A stretch of 64,000 nt of DNA from FEB-25 sp963822175 (GTDB taxonomy: Bacteria > Chloroflexota > Anaerolineae > Anaerolineales > UBA4823), in contig CAWGGJ010000006.1 in the NCBI GenBank assembly GCA_963822175.1, positions 1 to 64,000 on the forward strand, given 5' to 3'. Numbering within the stretch: the stretch's first letter is position 1; every line of letters begins with the position of its first letter. Below the pieces are notes generated by a model. It had not been told where the DNA came from. It worked only from the letters and a program-made list of their open reading frames with translations, and searched no databases. Positions 36,964 through 45,601 of the stretch are shown piece after piece. The translations under genes were made by a program, and so were the position numbers.

Positions 36964-38652
36964 ATGTCAACAAAGCCCTGGTTAGATCATTATGATAAGG
37001 ATGTCCCAAAAACGCTAAAACCCTACCCGGAAATTACTTTGATCGAGACCCTGCGCGAAACAGTCCAGATCAGGCCACAATTCCCGGTATTGTTGTTCAA
37101 AGGGGAACCGATGTGTGCCATGGATCTGGAGGAATTAAGCAATTCCATGGCGTCTGCGCTCATCGCCAGGGGGGTGAAGAAAGGTGACCGGATCGCACTG
37201 CTCCTGCCCAATAGCCCACAGAGTTTTATCGGCATGTTCGGCATCTGGAAAGCGGGGGGGATCGCGGTGCCAATCAACCCATTGTATACCGAGAACGAGC
37301 TGGAGTTTGCCCTGCAGGAATGCGGCGCAACCGTTGTCATTGTGCTCTCGTCGTTCTACAACAAGCTAAAAGCCATCCAGGCGCACACAAAAGTTGGGCT
37401 GGTCATCGCCACCAACATCAAGGAATACCTGCCACCCTTGTTACGCCTGCTGTTTACCCTGCTTAAAGAAAAGAAGGAAGGCTACCGCATCACGCTACAG
37501 GGAGGTGATGTTTGGCTGGGTGAGCTGCTGGATCAATATGCATCTGCTCCAAAGCCGACCGTGGAAGTAAAGCCAGGTGACCCAGCCATTTTCCTATTTT
37601 CGGGTGGTACCACCGGGACTCCCAAGTGCGCCATCGGCTCTCACCAGGCACTGGTGATATCCGGTATGCAGATCAGCACCTGGTTCAGGGTAAATACCAC
37701 CGAATGGCAGGCTTCGATTATGCAGAACATGCCGTTGTTCCACGTGTATGGTTTGGCTGGGGTGATGCCCACGGGATTGGTGGGGCACAACACCCTGGTG
37801 CTGATCCCAAACCCACGCGATATGAAGGACCTGCTCGAAACCATACATAAAGTTAAACCGAATTTCCTGCCTGGGGTTCCAACGTTATTTGTTGCCCTGA
37901 TCAACCATCCGGATGTTCAATCCGGTAAGGTGAGCCTCAAGTCGATCAAAAACTGCATCTCCGGTGCCGCCCCGTTATTATTCGAAACCAAGCAAAGGTT
38001 TGAGACACTGACAGGTGGAAACATTGTGGAAGGTTATGCCATGACCGAGTCGATGATGGCGACGGTGATCACACCCGTTGGGGGGACCTATAAACCCGGC
38101 TCAACTGGTTTGCCGGTTCCAGATGTCGAACTGCGCATCGTTGATGCCGATACCGGCCAGGTGGAGATGCCAACAGGCCAGGTCGGTGAAATCACCGTGA
38201 ACTGCCCGCAAGTCATGCTTGGGTATTACCAACATCCCACCGAGACCGCAAATACCATACGTGATGGCTGGCTGTTCACAGGCGACCTGGGGTATGTAGA
38301 TGAGGATGGCTACCTGTTCATCGTGGATCGCAAGAAGGATGTGATCAAACCCAGCGGGTTCCAGGTGTGGCCGCGGGATGTGGAGGAGGTGATCGCTTCA
38401 CACCCGGCCGTGGCTGAGGTGGGCGTGGCGGGGGTTCCGGACGCATACTCGGGAGAAGCGGTCAAGGCCTGGGTAGTCCTGCGGGAAGGTCAACAGCTGA
38501 CAGAAGAAGAGCTGCAAGCGTTTTGCCATACAAAACTGGCTGCGTATAAAGTACCCAAGCACATCGAGTTTCGGGATTCATTGCCAAAATCAATGGTTGG
38601 CAAGGTGCTGCGACGCGAGCTGGTGAGCCAGGAACAATCAGGCGAGCTGTAA
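36964..38652 (+). CDS. Long-chain acyl-CoA ligase (AMP-forming)
   Basis: The 562-aa enzyme belongs to the AMP-binding family: the phosphate loop FSGGTTGTPK (about residue 214), GYAMTESMMATVI (A5 motif), GDLGYVDEDGYLFIVDRKKD (A7/A8) and the C-terminal catalytic Lys in PKSMVGKVLRREL. It activates a carboxylic acid with ATP and transfers it to CoA; the long hydrophobic N-terminal region suits fatty acids. The start is ATG 36964, since GGAGG sits inside an upstream in-frame ATGGAGG at 36952. It stands alone between terminators. Confidence 0.92.
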   Translation: MSTKPWLDHYDKDVPKTLKPYPEITLIETLRETVQIRPQFPVLLFKGEPMCAMDLEELSNSMASALIARGVKKGDRIALLLPNSPQSFIGMFGIWKAGGIAVPINPLYTENELEFALQECGATVVIVLSSFYNKLKAIQAHTKVGLVIATNIKEYLPPLLRLLFTLLKEKKEGYRITLQGGDVWLGELLDQYASAPKPTVEVKPGDPAIFLFSGGTTGTPKCAIGSHQALVISGMQISTWFRVNTTEWQASIMQNMPLFHVYGLAGVMPTGLVGHNTLVLIPNPRDMKDLLETIHKVKPNFLPGVPTLFVALINHPDVQSGKVSLKSIKNCISGAAPLLFETKQRFETLTGGNIVEGYAMTESMMATVITPVGGTYKPGSTGLPVPDVELRIVDADTGQVEMPTGQVGEITVNCPQVMLGYYQHPTETANTIRDGWLFTGDLGYVDEDGYLFIVDRKKDVIKPSGFQVWPRDVEEVIASHPAVAEVGVAGVPDAYSGEAVKAWVVLREGQQLTEEELQAFCHTKLAAYKVPKHIEFRDSLPKSMVGKVLRRELVSQEQSGEL

Positions 38653-38675
38653 CCTGTCTGAGCATTGATTCAATG

Positions 38676-38713
38676 GGGCACAATTCTCATTCCTGAGGAT
38701 GGTGCCCTTTTTT
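38676..38713 (+). terminator. Rho-independent terminator
   Basis: GGGCAC (38676-38681) pairs with GTGCCC (38702-38707) and is followed directly by a run of six T, 24 bases after the ligase stop. Confidence 0.75.
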
Positions 38714-38793
38714 AATTCATCCAACCATCACCCATGATAAACTTAATCGATGGTGAAATTCTGCCAATTCAGACATAACTTTGTGAAATCATC

Positions 38794-39639
38794 ATGCTGA
38801 CAGCTAATCTCCTTGGAGTGGTCTTTGCCCTCACTTCTGCCGCAGTTTGGGGTGCGGGAGACTTCTCGGGAGGGCAGGCAACGCGCAAGAGCCACCAATA
38901 CCAGGTGCTCTTTCTGGCTGCGTTTTCGGGGATGGTCATCCTGTTTGCCTGTGACCTGATATGGGGGGAAGGTTTCCCTACCCGGTCAAGCTTCATTTGG
39001 GGATTCCTGGCTGGAGCTGCAGGGGCGTTGGGAATGGCGGCGCTTTACCGCGCCCTCTCCATGGGCAATACAGCCAGCGTTGCACCGACTTCTGCCATCG
39101 TGTGTGCAGCTTTACCGGTGCTGGTGGCAGCATTCACTGCCGGCTTGCCCAAACCTATCCAGCTGGTCGGATTTGTGCTGGCTTTTTGTGGCATCTGGCT
39201 GTTGAGCAAATCTCCTTCTTCAAGCGAAAAGCCATTTAAGGAAGGAATGGTTTTGGCATTTCTGTCCGGAATCGGTTTTGGTGGATTTTTCGTATTCATC
39301 GCCCAGGTGGATAGAGGGCAGGTTTTCGCCCCAGTGCTGGTTGCCCGCATCGTGACGCTGTGTATTGCCTTTGTGATGCTCAAACTGAGGCGTATCCCTA
39401 CCCCAGGGTTGACCTCCAATCCCATCGCCCTCCTGGCAGGTGTGCTGGATACGGGCGGGAACGTTTTTTACCTGCTGGCCACCCAATTCACCCGCATGGA
39501 TGTCGCGGCGGTGCTCTCATCGCTCTACCCTGCCAGCACGGTCTTCCTGGCAACGATCATCCTTAAGGAAAAAGTGACCCGCGCACAGTGGGTCGGTGTA
39601 GGCGTCTGCCTGGCGGCAGTGGTATTAATTACACTTTAA
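38794..39639 (+). CDS. EamA-family (DMT superfamily) transporter
   Basis: This 281-aa membrane protein has ten predicted helices in two EamA halves. The first half shows the typical VFALTSAAVWGAGDFSGGQA start and ALYRALSMGNTASVAPTSAI; the second half has LAGVLDTGGNVFYLLATQ and AVLSSLYPASTVFLATI. It exports or exchanges metabolites across the cytoplasmic membrane; the substrate is unknown. The next gene begins 18 bases after its stop, so they are likely co-transcribed. Confidence 0.9.
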   Translation: MLTANLLGVVFALTSAAVWGAGDFSGGQATRKSHQYQVLFLAAFSGMVILFACDLIWGEGFPTRSSFIWGFLAGAAGALGMAALYRALSMGNTASVAPTSAIVCAALPVLVAAFTAGLPKPIQLVGFVLAFCGIWLLSKSPSSSEKPFKEGMVLAFLSGIGFGGFFVFIAQVDRGQVFAPVLVARIVTLCIAFVMLKLRRIPTPGLTSNPIALLAGVLDTGGNVFYLLATQFTRMDVAAVLSSLYPASTVFLATIILKEKVTRAQWVGVGVCLAAVVLITL

Positions 39640-39657
39640 AATTGGAGGAGTTTCGCC

Positions 39658-40047
39658 TTGCAAATTGAACACATCGCCATTTGGACGGACCAGCTGGAGC
39701 AGCTAAAAGACTTTTATGTAAAATATTTCCAGGCGCAGGTGGGAAACCACTACTGCAACCCTGGCAAACGGTTTGAATCCTATTTCCTGAGCTTTGCTTC
39801 TGGGGCGCGCCTGGAGCTGATGCATCAGCCTGGCAGGCGAGGCACACGTAGTATTACGGAAGAAAATAGGTTCGGCTATGCGCATATCTCGTTTGCCACG
39901 GGTAGTGAGCAGGCTGTGGATGAGCTGACATACCTGCTGAGGTATGATGGCGTACGGGTTTTGTATGAACCCCGTTACACCGGCGATGGCTATTACGAAA
40001 GCGTGGTGTTGGATCCGGATGGAAACCGGATTGAGCTTACAACATAA
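39658..40047 (+). CDS. VOC family protein (glyoxalase-like)
   Basis: This 129-aa protein is a single VOC unit pair: QIEHIAIWTDQLEQLKDFYV with the His metal ligand, SYFLSFASGARLELMHQ with Glu, GYAHISFATGS with the second His, and VLDPDGNRIEL with the last Glu. All four metal-ligand positions are present, so it is probably an active metalloenzyme such as a lactoylglutathione lyase relative. The start is TTG at 39658 after a GGAGGAG. Confidence 0.88.
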   Translation: MQIEHIAIWTDQLEQLKDFYVKYFQAQVGNHYCNPGKRFESYFLSFASGARLELMHQPGRRGTRSITEENRFGYAHISFATGSEQAVDELTYLLRYDGVRVLYEPRYTGDGYYESVVLDPDGNRIELTT

Positions 40048-40196
40048 ATCACGGTTTGACGAGAGCGGTTAAACGCTGTATAGTAAAGGCTGACCATCGA
40101 TGGGCAAAAAAACAACGTGCGAGATCAACTCGATCGTGCCATCCTCACCTGCCCATGTGGAATCAGTCACTCATATTGATTCGAAAGGATTTTTTC

Positions 40197-41135
40197 GTGG
40201 AGCCAAAGCTGAATATCCCCCCTGATAACATTAATCTTTACAATTCTCAATTCCATAACCAATTGACCGATGGCGACTGGGATGGTCTTTACCGCACCGC
40301 CTCCGAATTGCTGCAAAGAGAGCCATTACAACCGGTGGCGGTGTTCATCAAAAACATCGCCTGCCTGTTCATTAACCCGCCCGATATCATCAAGAATAAG
40401 AAGTACCTGGAGAGCGTAGGGAACAAGGACTGGAAAGCCGTGCTCAATTGGTGGCAGGGATTTTACGGTGAACCCGACCAGCATAATCCCAATTTCCAGG
40501 CGATCAATTTTATCCTGCAACAACCTTCGAAAAAAGTAGCTGCCATTGAAGGCGCTCTCCAGGAACATCCGAACCATGCTGAGTTGTTATTTTTGCAATC
40601 GATCTCCCTGCGGGATCGAACGAAATCCATCGAGAAGCTAAAGCTGGCAGTGGAAAACAAGCCCGAGTTTCCAGCAGCCCTCTACCTGTTGGGTATTTTT
40701 TCACTGCAGATGCACCAGGTGGAAGCTGCCGAGGATTATTTACAGAAAGCGATCGACCTGGCACCAGATTTCCTTGAAGCACATTATCAGCTTGGCTCCT
40801 TGTATTCCTTGTACATCCCCGATTCAAGCGAAAAGGCGAAAGCACATTTCCAAAAGGTGGTCGAGCTTGACCCGGAAGGGGGCGCAGGGAAGGATGCCAA
40901 AAAAGTGCTGGAGAATAATTCACAACCCCAATTCGGACAGCGAATCGGCAACACACCTGGCTCACGGCGGGGTGGAATGTCCATGCTGACCATCCTGGGC
41001 GTTTCGCTATTGACTGTCTGGTTGTTTGCAGGACCAATATCCAATGTATTCAGGATAAACAACCCAACCATCGGAATTGTTGCCGGGTTGTTCGTGTTTG
41101 TAGGGCTGTACTCGGCATGGGGCAGGAGGAAGTAG
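40197..41135 (+). CDS. TPR protein with C-terminal membrane anchor
   Basis: This 312-aa product has TPR helices in the middle (PAALYLLGIFSLQMHQVEAAEDYLQKAIDLAPDF, LEAHYQLGSLYS), and two C-terminal membrane segments (about 265-282 and 288-306). The start is GTG at 40197 with AAAGGA ahead; an upstream TTG frame extension is rich in Arg/Lys and lacks a ribosome site. It is probably a tail-anchored scaffold facing the cytoplasm. Its partner is unknown. Confidence 0.75.
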   Translation: MEPKLNIPPDNINLYNSQFHNQLTDGDWDGLYRTASELLQREPLQPVAVFIKNIACLFINPPDIIKNKKYLESVGNKDWKAVLNWWQGFYGEPDQHNPNFQAINFILQQPSKKVAAIEGALQEHPNHAELLFLQSISLRDRTKSIEKLKLAVENKPEFPAALYLLGIFSLQMHQVEAAEDYLQKAIDLAPDFLEAHYQLGSLYSLYIPDSSEKAKAHFQKVVELDPEGGAGKDAKKVLENNSQPQFGQRIGNTPGSRRGGMSMLTILGVSLLTVWLFAGPISNVFRINNPTIGIVAGLFVFVGLYSAWGRRK

Positions 41136-41219
41136 GGCAGGCTGGCGTACCCTCCTCGCTTGTAAATACAGTATATGATATTAGGTTTCAGACGATACGG
41201 TATAAGAGGAGGTGAGGTC

Positions 41220-42254
41220 ATGTCATGGCAAAAGCAGCTCAATGGGGATTCAATAAACTGGCTTTTGGAACCTGAAAATCCTGGGATGCGTTACCTGGCG
41301 CAGCGCGACCTGATGGATCTACCTGATGATGACCCAGGGCTGATCACTGCACGTAGTGACGCCCACACCCAGGGACCCATTGCCAGCGTGTTGAAAAATA
41401 TGCACCCGGATGGATGGTGGGAAAAAGCCCATGAAGGGTACAACCCAAAATACCGCTCCACCGTCTGGTCGATCATCCTGCTGGCTCAACTGGGAGCACG
41501 GATAGATGAGGATGAGCGCATCAAGACTGCCTGTAGCTACCTGATGGAAAATAACCTAAAGAAGGGAACCATATTCTCCACGAATGAAGCCCCCTCAGGC
41601 ACAGTGGACTGCCTGCAGGGTAACCTTTTATGGGCGCTTATGGAGATGGGTTTCGATGACCTCCGGTTGGACGGAGCCTTCGAGTGGATGGCGCGCACCG
41701 TCACCGGTGAGGGGATGGCGCCAAAGACCGAGCCCAAGGCTGAGCGCAGGTATTACGCCTACAAATGCGGCCCACTGTTCGAGTGCGGTGCCAACATTGG
41801 AAAATCCTGCGCCTGGGGTGCCACCAAGGTGATGCTGGCCTTTGGCAAGCTGCCTGCCAACCGGCGGACTGTCCTGATCAACTCAGCCATCCAGCAGGGG
41901 GTGGAGTTCCTGCTCGGCACCGACCCGGCAAAGGCAGACTGGCCGTCTGGCATGACGGGCAAGCCCAGCAGCAACTGGTGGAAGTTTGGCTTCCCCGTCT
42001 TTTATGTCACCGATATTCTACAAGTGGTGGAAGCACTGGTTAGACTGGGTTATGGAAGCGACCCACGCCTGGGGAATGCGCTGGAGCTTATCCGCCAGAA
42101 ACAGGATGCGAATGGTCGTTGGCCTTTGGAGTACGATTACACCGGCAAGACCTGGGGAAATTACGGGGTGAAGAAACAAGCCAATAAGTGGGTCACGTTG
42201 CGGGCTATTGAGGGTGTTGAAGCAGGGCTACGCTGGTGGTGGGTTATGCGGTGA
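41220..42254 (+). CDS. Alpha/alpha-toroid protein (terpenoid cyclase/prenyltransferase-like)
   Basis: The 344-aa protein has repeated helix-loop patterns of the toroid superfamily: RYRSTVWSIILLAQLGA-like segments, CSYLMENNLKKGTIFS, TVDCLQGNLLWALMEMGFDD, and QKQDANGRWPLEYDY near the end. It lacks the DxDD motif of squalene cyclases, so it is not a classical cyclase; catalytic function is unknown. ATG 41220 has AGGAGGTGA directly ahead. Three hairpins follow. Confidence 0.75.
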   Translation: MSWQKQLNGDSINWLLEPENPGMRYLAQRDLMDLPDDDPGLITARSDAHTQGPIASVLKNMHPDGWWEKAHEGYNPKYRSTVWSIILLAQLGARIDEDERIKTACSYLMENNLKKGTIFSTNEAPSGTVDCLQGNLLWALMEMGFDDLRLDGAFEWMARTVTGEGMAPKTEPKAERRYYAYKCGPLFECGANIGKSCAWGATKVMLAFGKLPANRRTVLINSAIQQGVEFLLGTDPAKADWPSGMTGKPSSNWWKFGFPVFYVTDILQVVEALVRLGYGSDPRLGNALELIRQKQDANGRWPLEYDYTGKTWGNYGVKKQANKWVTLRAIEGVEAGLRWWWVMR

Positions 42255-42273
42255 TGGATCTGCCGATTGATTC

Positions 42274-42360
42274 GCCGGTGGTTGGAAACCACCGGCTGGA
42301 TATAGAAAACCCGCAGAGCGGGTTTGTTATGACCAGCCGTCGGATTTTATCCGATGGCTG
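42274..42360. terminator. Cluster of three consecutive hairpins between convergent genes
   Basis: Stem 1 is GCCGGTGGTT / AACCACCGGC (42274-42296, loop GGA). Stem 2 is AAACCCGC / GCGGGTTT (42307-42325, loop AGA) followed by GTTAT. Stem 3 is CAGCCGTCGGAT / ATCCGATGGCTG (about 42335-42361) with one G-U pair. They lie between the toroid gene and the convergent histidine kinase gene and may end both transcripts. Confidence 0.7.
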
Positions 42361-42398
42361 TTGCCAGATGGGTTAGTCAATCGATTTACAAATTTTCC

Positions 42399-43736
42399 TC
42401 AGTCCAACGGCAATGTCAATGTAAACAGTGCTCCGCCGGAGGCATGGTTGGTGGCGGTTAAATCTCCACCATGGGCACGCGCCAGGTTACGGGCGATGGC
42501 CAGTCCCAAGCCGCTACCCCCCTCAGCGCGCGAGCGGGATTTATCCGCCCGGTAAAAGCGCTCAAAAATAAAGGGCAGGGAATCCTGCGGGATGCCGGGA
42601 CCGGAATCGTGCACCGTCAGGCGGGCAACCTTTGGCATGGCGGTGATGGCGATATCGATCCGACCGGCAGGCGGAGTATAGCGCAGCGCATTGGAGAGCA
42701 GGTTGGTAAGCATCTGCTCAACCCGGATCGGGTCAAGCGGGATAAGGGGTATCGGGGTACCAGGCGGTAAAATACCCAGGCTCACCTGCTGCGAGGCTGC
42801 CTGGGGCTGGAAATGCTCCACGATACGCATTGCCAGGGAAGTCAGGTCGGTGGGGATGCGCTCCAGGATGATCTGCCCGGCATCAGCCAGTGCCAGTGTG
42901 CGCAGGTCCTCCACTAGGTGGGTCAGCAGGTGATTCTGCTCGACCACCGGGTTGAGGTTCTCCACGGTGAGCGGGTAGACACCATCCTGCAGGGCTTCCA
43001 GGTTGGCACGCTGCACAGCCAGGGGGGTGCGCAGCTCATGGGCAATATCTGCGGTCATGATGCGGCGCGATTCTTCAGCCTGTTGGAGCGAATCCGCCAT
43101 TGAGTTGAAGGTCGTCCCCAGGGTCGCCAATTCATCCTTGCCATGGATGGGTACGCGTTGGGTCAGATCGCCCTCAGCAAGCTTCCGAGCGGCCACGGTT
43201 AGCTCGCGGATGGGGCGCAACATGGTGTAGGCAAGCCCAACAGCCAACACCAATCCCAATCCGGCTGCCACCAACCCGGCAATGAGCACACCACGGTTCA
43301 GCCGGCTGAGAACCTGCTGCCCGTAGGAGGCATTGATCCCCATCCCTCCCAAGGCAAACAAATAGCCCACTGTTTTGCCGCCCACAGTCAAAGGGATGGA
43401 TGATTCCAGCTCAGCGCTGGTCAATTTGGTGATGTTCCCCACAGGGCGTGTGTCTGCCAGGACGTTTCCTGCTGCGTCGGCCACAAGCATACGCTGCCCC
43501 ATCATCCCGCCCATTCCCCCTGAACCATTTGGCACGATCGATTGGACATTTTCCCAGGAGCCATGCGCCTGGTAGTAATTTTCCAGGTTGGTTGCCAGAT
43601 CACTTGCGCCATACATCCCACCTCTGAACATAAAGGTGCGCACTTCATTCACCGCACCGCGCCGTGCAATGACTGCCACCAGCGTTACGGAGACGATCAC
43701 TATGAGTATATAGGAGAGAAAAAGCTTCAATCGCAT
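42399..43736 (-). CDS. Sensor histidine kinase with HAMP domain
   Basis: The 445-aa kinase has two membrane helices (about 5-24 and 148-172) around an extracytoplasmic loop, HAMP (about 168-222), the dimerisation domain with phospho-acceptor His233 in AHELRTP, and the ATPase domain (NLLSNALRY, DSGPGIP, FERFYRADKSRS, GSGLGLAIA). The loop contains a Gly/Met-rich GGMGGMMGQRM (residues 73-83), which could bind Cu(I) or another soft metal. It lies 22 bases downstream of its response regulator on the same strand. Confidence 0.93.
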   Translation of the reverse strand: MRLKLFLSYILIVIVSVTLVAVIARRGAVNEVRTFMFRGGMYGASDLATNLENYYQAHGSWENVQSIVPNGSGGMGGMMGQRMLVADAAGNVLADTRPVGNITKLTSAELESSIPLTVGGKTVGYLFALGGMGINASYGQQVLSRLNRGVLIAGLVAAGLGLVLAVGLAYTMLRPIRELTVAARKLAEGDLTQRVPIHGKDELATLGTTFNSMADSLQQAEESRRIMTADIAHELRTPLAVQRANLEALQDGVYPLTVENLNPVVEQNHLLTHLVEDLRTLALADAGQIILERIPTDLTSLAMRIVEHFQPQAASQQVSLGILPPGTPIPLIPLDPIRVEQMLTNLLSNALRYTPPAGRIDIAITAMPKVARLTVHDSGPGIPQDSLPFIFERFYRADKSRSRAEGGSGLGLAIARNLARAHGGDLTATNHASGGALFTLTLPLD

Positions 43737-43758
43737 TGGATCACTTTACAGGAACTGG

Positions 43759-44448
43759 TCATCCCTGCCTGAAACGGTAACCGATCCCAAAGACCGTTTC
43801 GATGTAGACAGGGTTTTTCTTATCCGGTTCGATTTTGGCACGCAGATTCTTGATGTGGGCATCAATCGTCCGCTCGTACCCCTCATACGCAATACCCTGG
43901 GCTGCTTCCAGGAGCTGCAGCCGGCTGAACACCCTTCCAGGCTGACTGGCAAGCGTATATAACAAGCTGAACTCCGTGGGGGTCAGCTCGATGACCTCCC
44001 CACCACGGGTGAGGGTGTGCGCATCCTGGTCGATCTCCAGGTCGGCAATATGCAGGCGGTTAACCGGCTGTTGGGTGGAATCACTCCGGCGGAGCAAGGC
44101 ACGTACCCGGGCAACAACAATGCGTGGAGAAAAAGGTTTTGGGATGTAATCATCCGCACCTAATTCAAGCCCGAGAAGCTGGTCAATCTCGTCGATGCGT
44201 GCGGTGAGCATAATGATAGGTGTACGCAGTGTCTCTTTACGCCGGACGTGACGTGCCACTTCCAAGCCATCCATACCGGGTAGGTTCAAGTCCAGGACCA
44301 CCAGGTCGGGGTGTTTCTCTTCCCAAATCCTGAAGCCCGTGTCTCCACGCAAGGCTGTGATGACAGTGTATCCCGCTTGCTCCAGGTAGGAGCGGAGGAC
44401 ACGAACGAGCTCGGGTTCGTCTTCGATGATGAGCAGGGTTTGAGGCAT
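43759..44448 (-). CDS. OmpR-type response regulator
   Basis: The 229-aa regulator has a receiver domain with acidic pair E9/D10, phospho-acceptor Asp53 (LDLNLPGMDG) and Lys near residue 103 (PKPFSPR), then an OmpR winged helix (TPTEFSLLYTLASQPGRVFSR, RTIDAHIKNLRAKIEPD). It is the cytoplasmic partner of the kinase downstream. Direct targets cannot be read from the sequence; the Met-rich gene at 47.2-47.9 kb is a candidate. Confidence 0.94.
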   Translation of the reverse strand: MPQTLLIIEDEPELVRVLRSYLEQAGYTVITALRGDTGFRIWEEKHPDLVVLDLNLPGMDGLEVARHVRRKETLRTPIIMLTARIDEIDQLLGLELGADDYIPKPFSPRIVVARVRALLRRSDSTQQPVNRLHIADLEIDQDAHTLTRGGEVIELTPTEFSLLYTLASQPGRVFSRLQLLEAAQGIAYEGYERTIDAHIKNLRAKIEPDKKNPVYIETVFGIGYRFRQG

Positions 44449-44598
44449 TAGGGAAGTATACCGCTAGTGAAGAAGAGGTGGTGAAGAAATGATGAAGATA
44501 ACTTGGTTGAATGGTGATAAAATTTTCGACCGATGCATACATCAAGCTCAGGAATAATTGCATTTCCCCATAGAACAGGTAAAACTTGAGGAAAACTA

Positions 44599-44638
44599 TT
44601 GACAATCCCACCTTTATACTGTACAGTATGCCTGTACA
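44599..44638 (+). promoter_or_regulatory. Toxin-antitoxin promoter and YefM-type operator
   Basis: TTGACA (44599-44604) and TACAGT (44622-44627) are 17 bases apart. The -10 lies inside a perfect 14-bp palindrome ATACTGTACAGTAT (44616-44629). A second TGTACA core is at 44633-44638, 13 bases from the first at 44620-44625. E. coli YefM binds a long and a short repeat with TGTACA cores, so autoregulation is strongly indicated. Confidence 0.85.
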
Positions 44639-44651
44639 GAAATGAGGTAAA

Positions 44652-44933
44652 ATGACCATACACACAACCTACACCCAGGCTCGCGATGGTCTGGCAAAAT
44701 TACTCGATCAGGTGACGAATAACCGCGAAGTGGTTGTGATTCAACGGCGCGGCGAAGAGGAGGTTGCCATGATCGCCGCATCTGAATTAGAAAGCCTGAT
44801 GGAAACTGCTTACTTGCTACGTTCACCCGCAAATGCTAAACGCTTGCTGACTGCATTGGGACAGGCACTTAAGGGAGGGGGTGAGCAACAGAGTATCGAC
44901 TCTCTTCGTAGCGAGGTGGGTCTTGAGTCCTAA
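44652..44933 (+). CDS. yefM: Antitoxin of the YefM/Phd family
   Basis: This 93-aa protein starts TIHTTYTQARDGLAKLLDQV, the Phd/YefM DNA-binding and dimerisation domain, followed by VVVIQRRGEEEVAMIAASELESLMET and a C-terminal part (about 60-93) that would wrap the toxin. It neutralises the toxin and represses the operon. The promoter just ahead has two TGTACA sites, the YefM recognition core. Its stop overlaps the toxin start. Confidence 0.92.
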   Translation: MTIHTTYTQARDGLAKLLDQVTNNREVVVIQRRGEEEVAMIAASELESLMETAYLLRSPANAKRLLTALGQALKGGGEQQSIDSLRSEVGLES

Positions 44934-45192
44934 AACCAGGATTGCAGTGTTTCAGCCAGAATTCATTGAAGATTTACGGTATTGGGTAGAAACAGATCGC
45001 AAACTGGCTCTAAGAGCCTTTGATTTGATCGAGGCTATTATACGCGACCCTTTTTCAGGCACAGGAAAACCTGAGCCGCTTAAATATATCACCCCGGGAG
45101 CCTGGTCACGCAGGTTAACCCAGGAACACCGTATAGTATATCTTGTCAGAGACGAGCGTATTGATTTTCTTCAAGTCAGATACCATTATTAG
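44923..45192 (+). CDS. yoeB: mRNA interferase toxin, YoeB/Txe family
   Basis: The 89-aa protein matches YoeB: FIEDLRYWVETDRKLALRAFDLIEAI, then DPFSGTGKPEPLKY, WSRRLTQEHRIVYLV and FLQVRYHY at the C-terminus, with catalytic Glu, Arg, His and terminal Tyr in place. It cleaves mRNA on the ribosome. I choose TTG at 44923, which overlaps the antitoxin stop by 11 bases and has GAGGTGG ahead; an upstream GTG at 44881 adds an extension not seen in the family. Confidence 0.93.
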   Translation: MSPKTRIAVFQPEFIEDLRYWVETDRKLALRAFDLIEAIIRDPFSGTGKPEPLKYITPGAWSRRLTQEHRIVYLVRDERIDFLQVRYHY

Positions 45193-45256
45193 ATGGTGCC
45201 AATTAATAAGTCATTGAGGGCGCGCTACTGTCAACCCAAAGTAGAAATGTCCCCTT

Positions 45257-45311
45257 AGTTGCGATTCCCTAGTTGCGTTCCCTTGACAGCACATCAACCC
45301 AGTGATAAACT
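45257..45311 (+). promoter_or_regulatory. Promoter with upstream direct repeat, start of the rsgA leader
   Basis: TTGACA (45283-45288) and TAAACT (45306-45311) are separated by 17 bases. Directly ahead lie AGTTGCGATTCCCT (45257-45270) and AGTTGCGTTCCCT (45271-45283), a tandem repeat adjoining the -35 box that could bind an activator. Transcription would begin near 45318. Confidence 0.7.
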
Positions 45312-45351
45312 CATCCGGTATTAATCTATTCTAGAGAAAGGAGTGCGCTTC

Positions 45352-45411
45352 ATGTCGTATAAAATCTCGGTGGTTGCCTTACATATTGCATGGACGCACG
45401 CCTGCTGCTAG
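45352..45411 (+). CDS. Putative 19-aa leader peptide
   Basis: A 20-codon reading frame encodes MSYKISVVALHIAWTHACC and ends in TAG. AAAGGAG lies about 9 bases ahead, and a good promoter lies 41 bases upstream. The peptide ends in a His-Ala-Cys-Cys run, and three hairpins follow before rsgA. This is the layout of a translated attenuator leader. Coding status rests on the ribosome site and position only; I know of no described family. Confidence 0.55.
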   Translation: MSYKISVVALHIAWTHACC

Positions 45412-45437
45412 GATAGACCCATCAAACCAGGTCACCT

Positions 45438-45473
45438 GCCACGGGAGCATCCATGCCCCGTGGCTTTCGTTTT
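45438..45473 (+). terminator. Leader hairpin 1, terminator-like
   Basis: GCCACGGG (45438-45445) pairs with CCCGTGGC (45457-45464), followed by TTTCGTTTT. Its 3' arm can alternatively pair with 45565-45572 of hairpin 3, which carries the same GCCACGGG octamer. Confidence 0.7.
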
Positions 45474-45486
45474 AACTGCACCGGGA

Positions 45487-45520
45487 GACCGAATCACCTG
45501 CTGGAAAGCAGCGATTGGTC
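45487..45520 (+). other. Leader hairpin 2 with GGAA loop
   Basis: GACC/GGTC, AATC/GATT and CTGCT/AGCAG stack into a stem interrupted by small bulges and closed by a GGAA tetraloop. It sits between the two terminator-like hairpins of the rsgA leader. Confidence 0.6.
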
Positions 45521-45561
45521 ACACCAGGATGAGCAGTGATCATCAAAGTTCTTTCTTCATG

Positions 45562-45601
45562 CCAGCCACGGGTATCAAACGTGGCTGGTTTTATTTTATT
45601 T
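45562..45601 (+). terminator. Leader hairpin 3, strong terminator just before rsgA
   Basis: CCAGCCACG (45562-45570) pairs with CGTGGCTGG (45580-45588), followed by TTTTATTTTATTT. It ends 14 bases before the rsgA start, so it would stop transcription unless antitermination occurs or a second promoter exists. Confidence 0.8.

Noticed and set aside
45200..45256. Sequence CAACCCAAAGTAGAAATGTCC as the end of an insertion sequence
   Set aside because: It recalls IS termini, but no matching inverted end, target duplication or transposase is present in the window.
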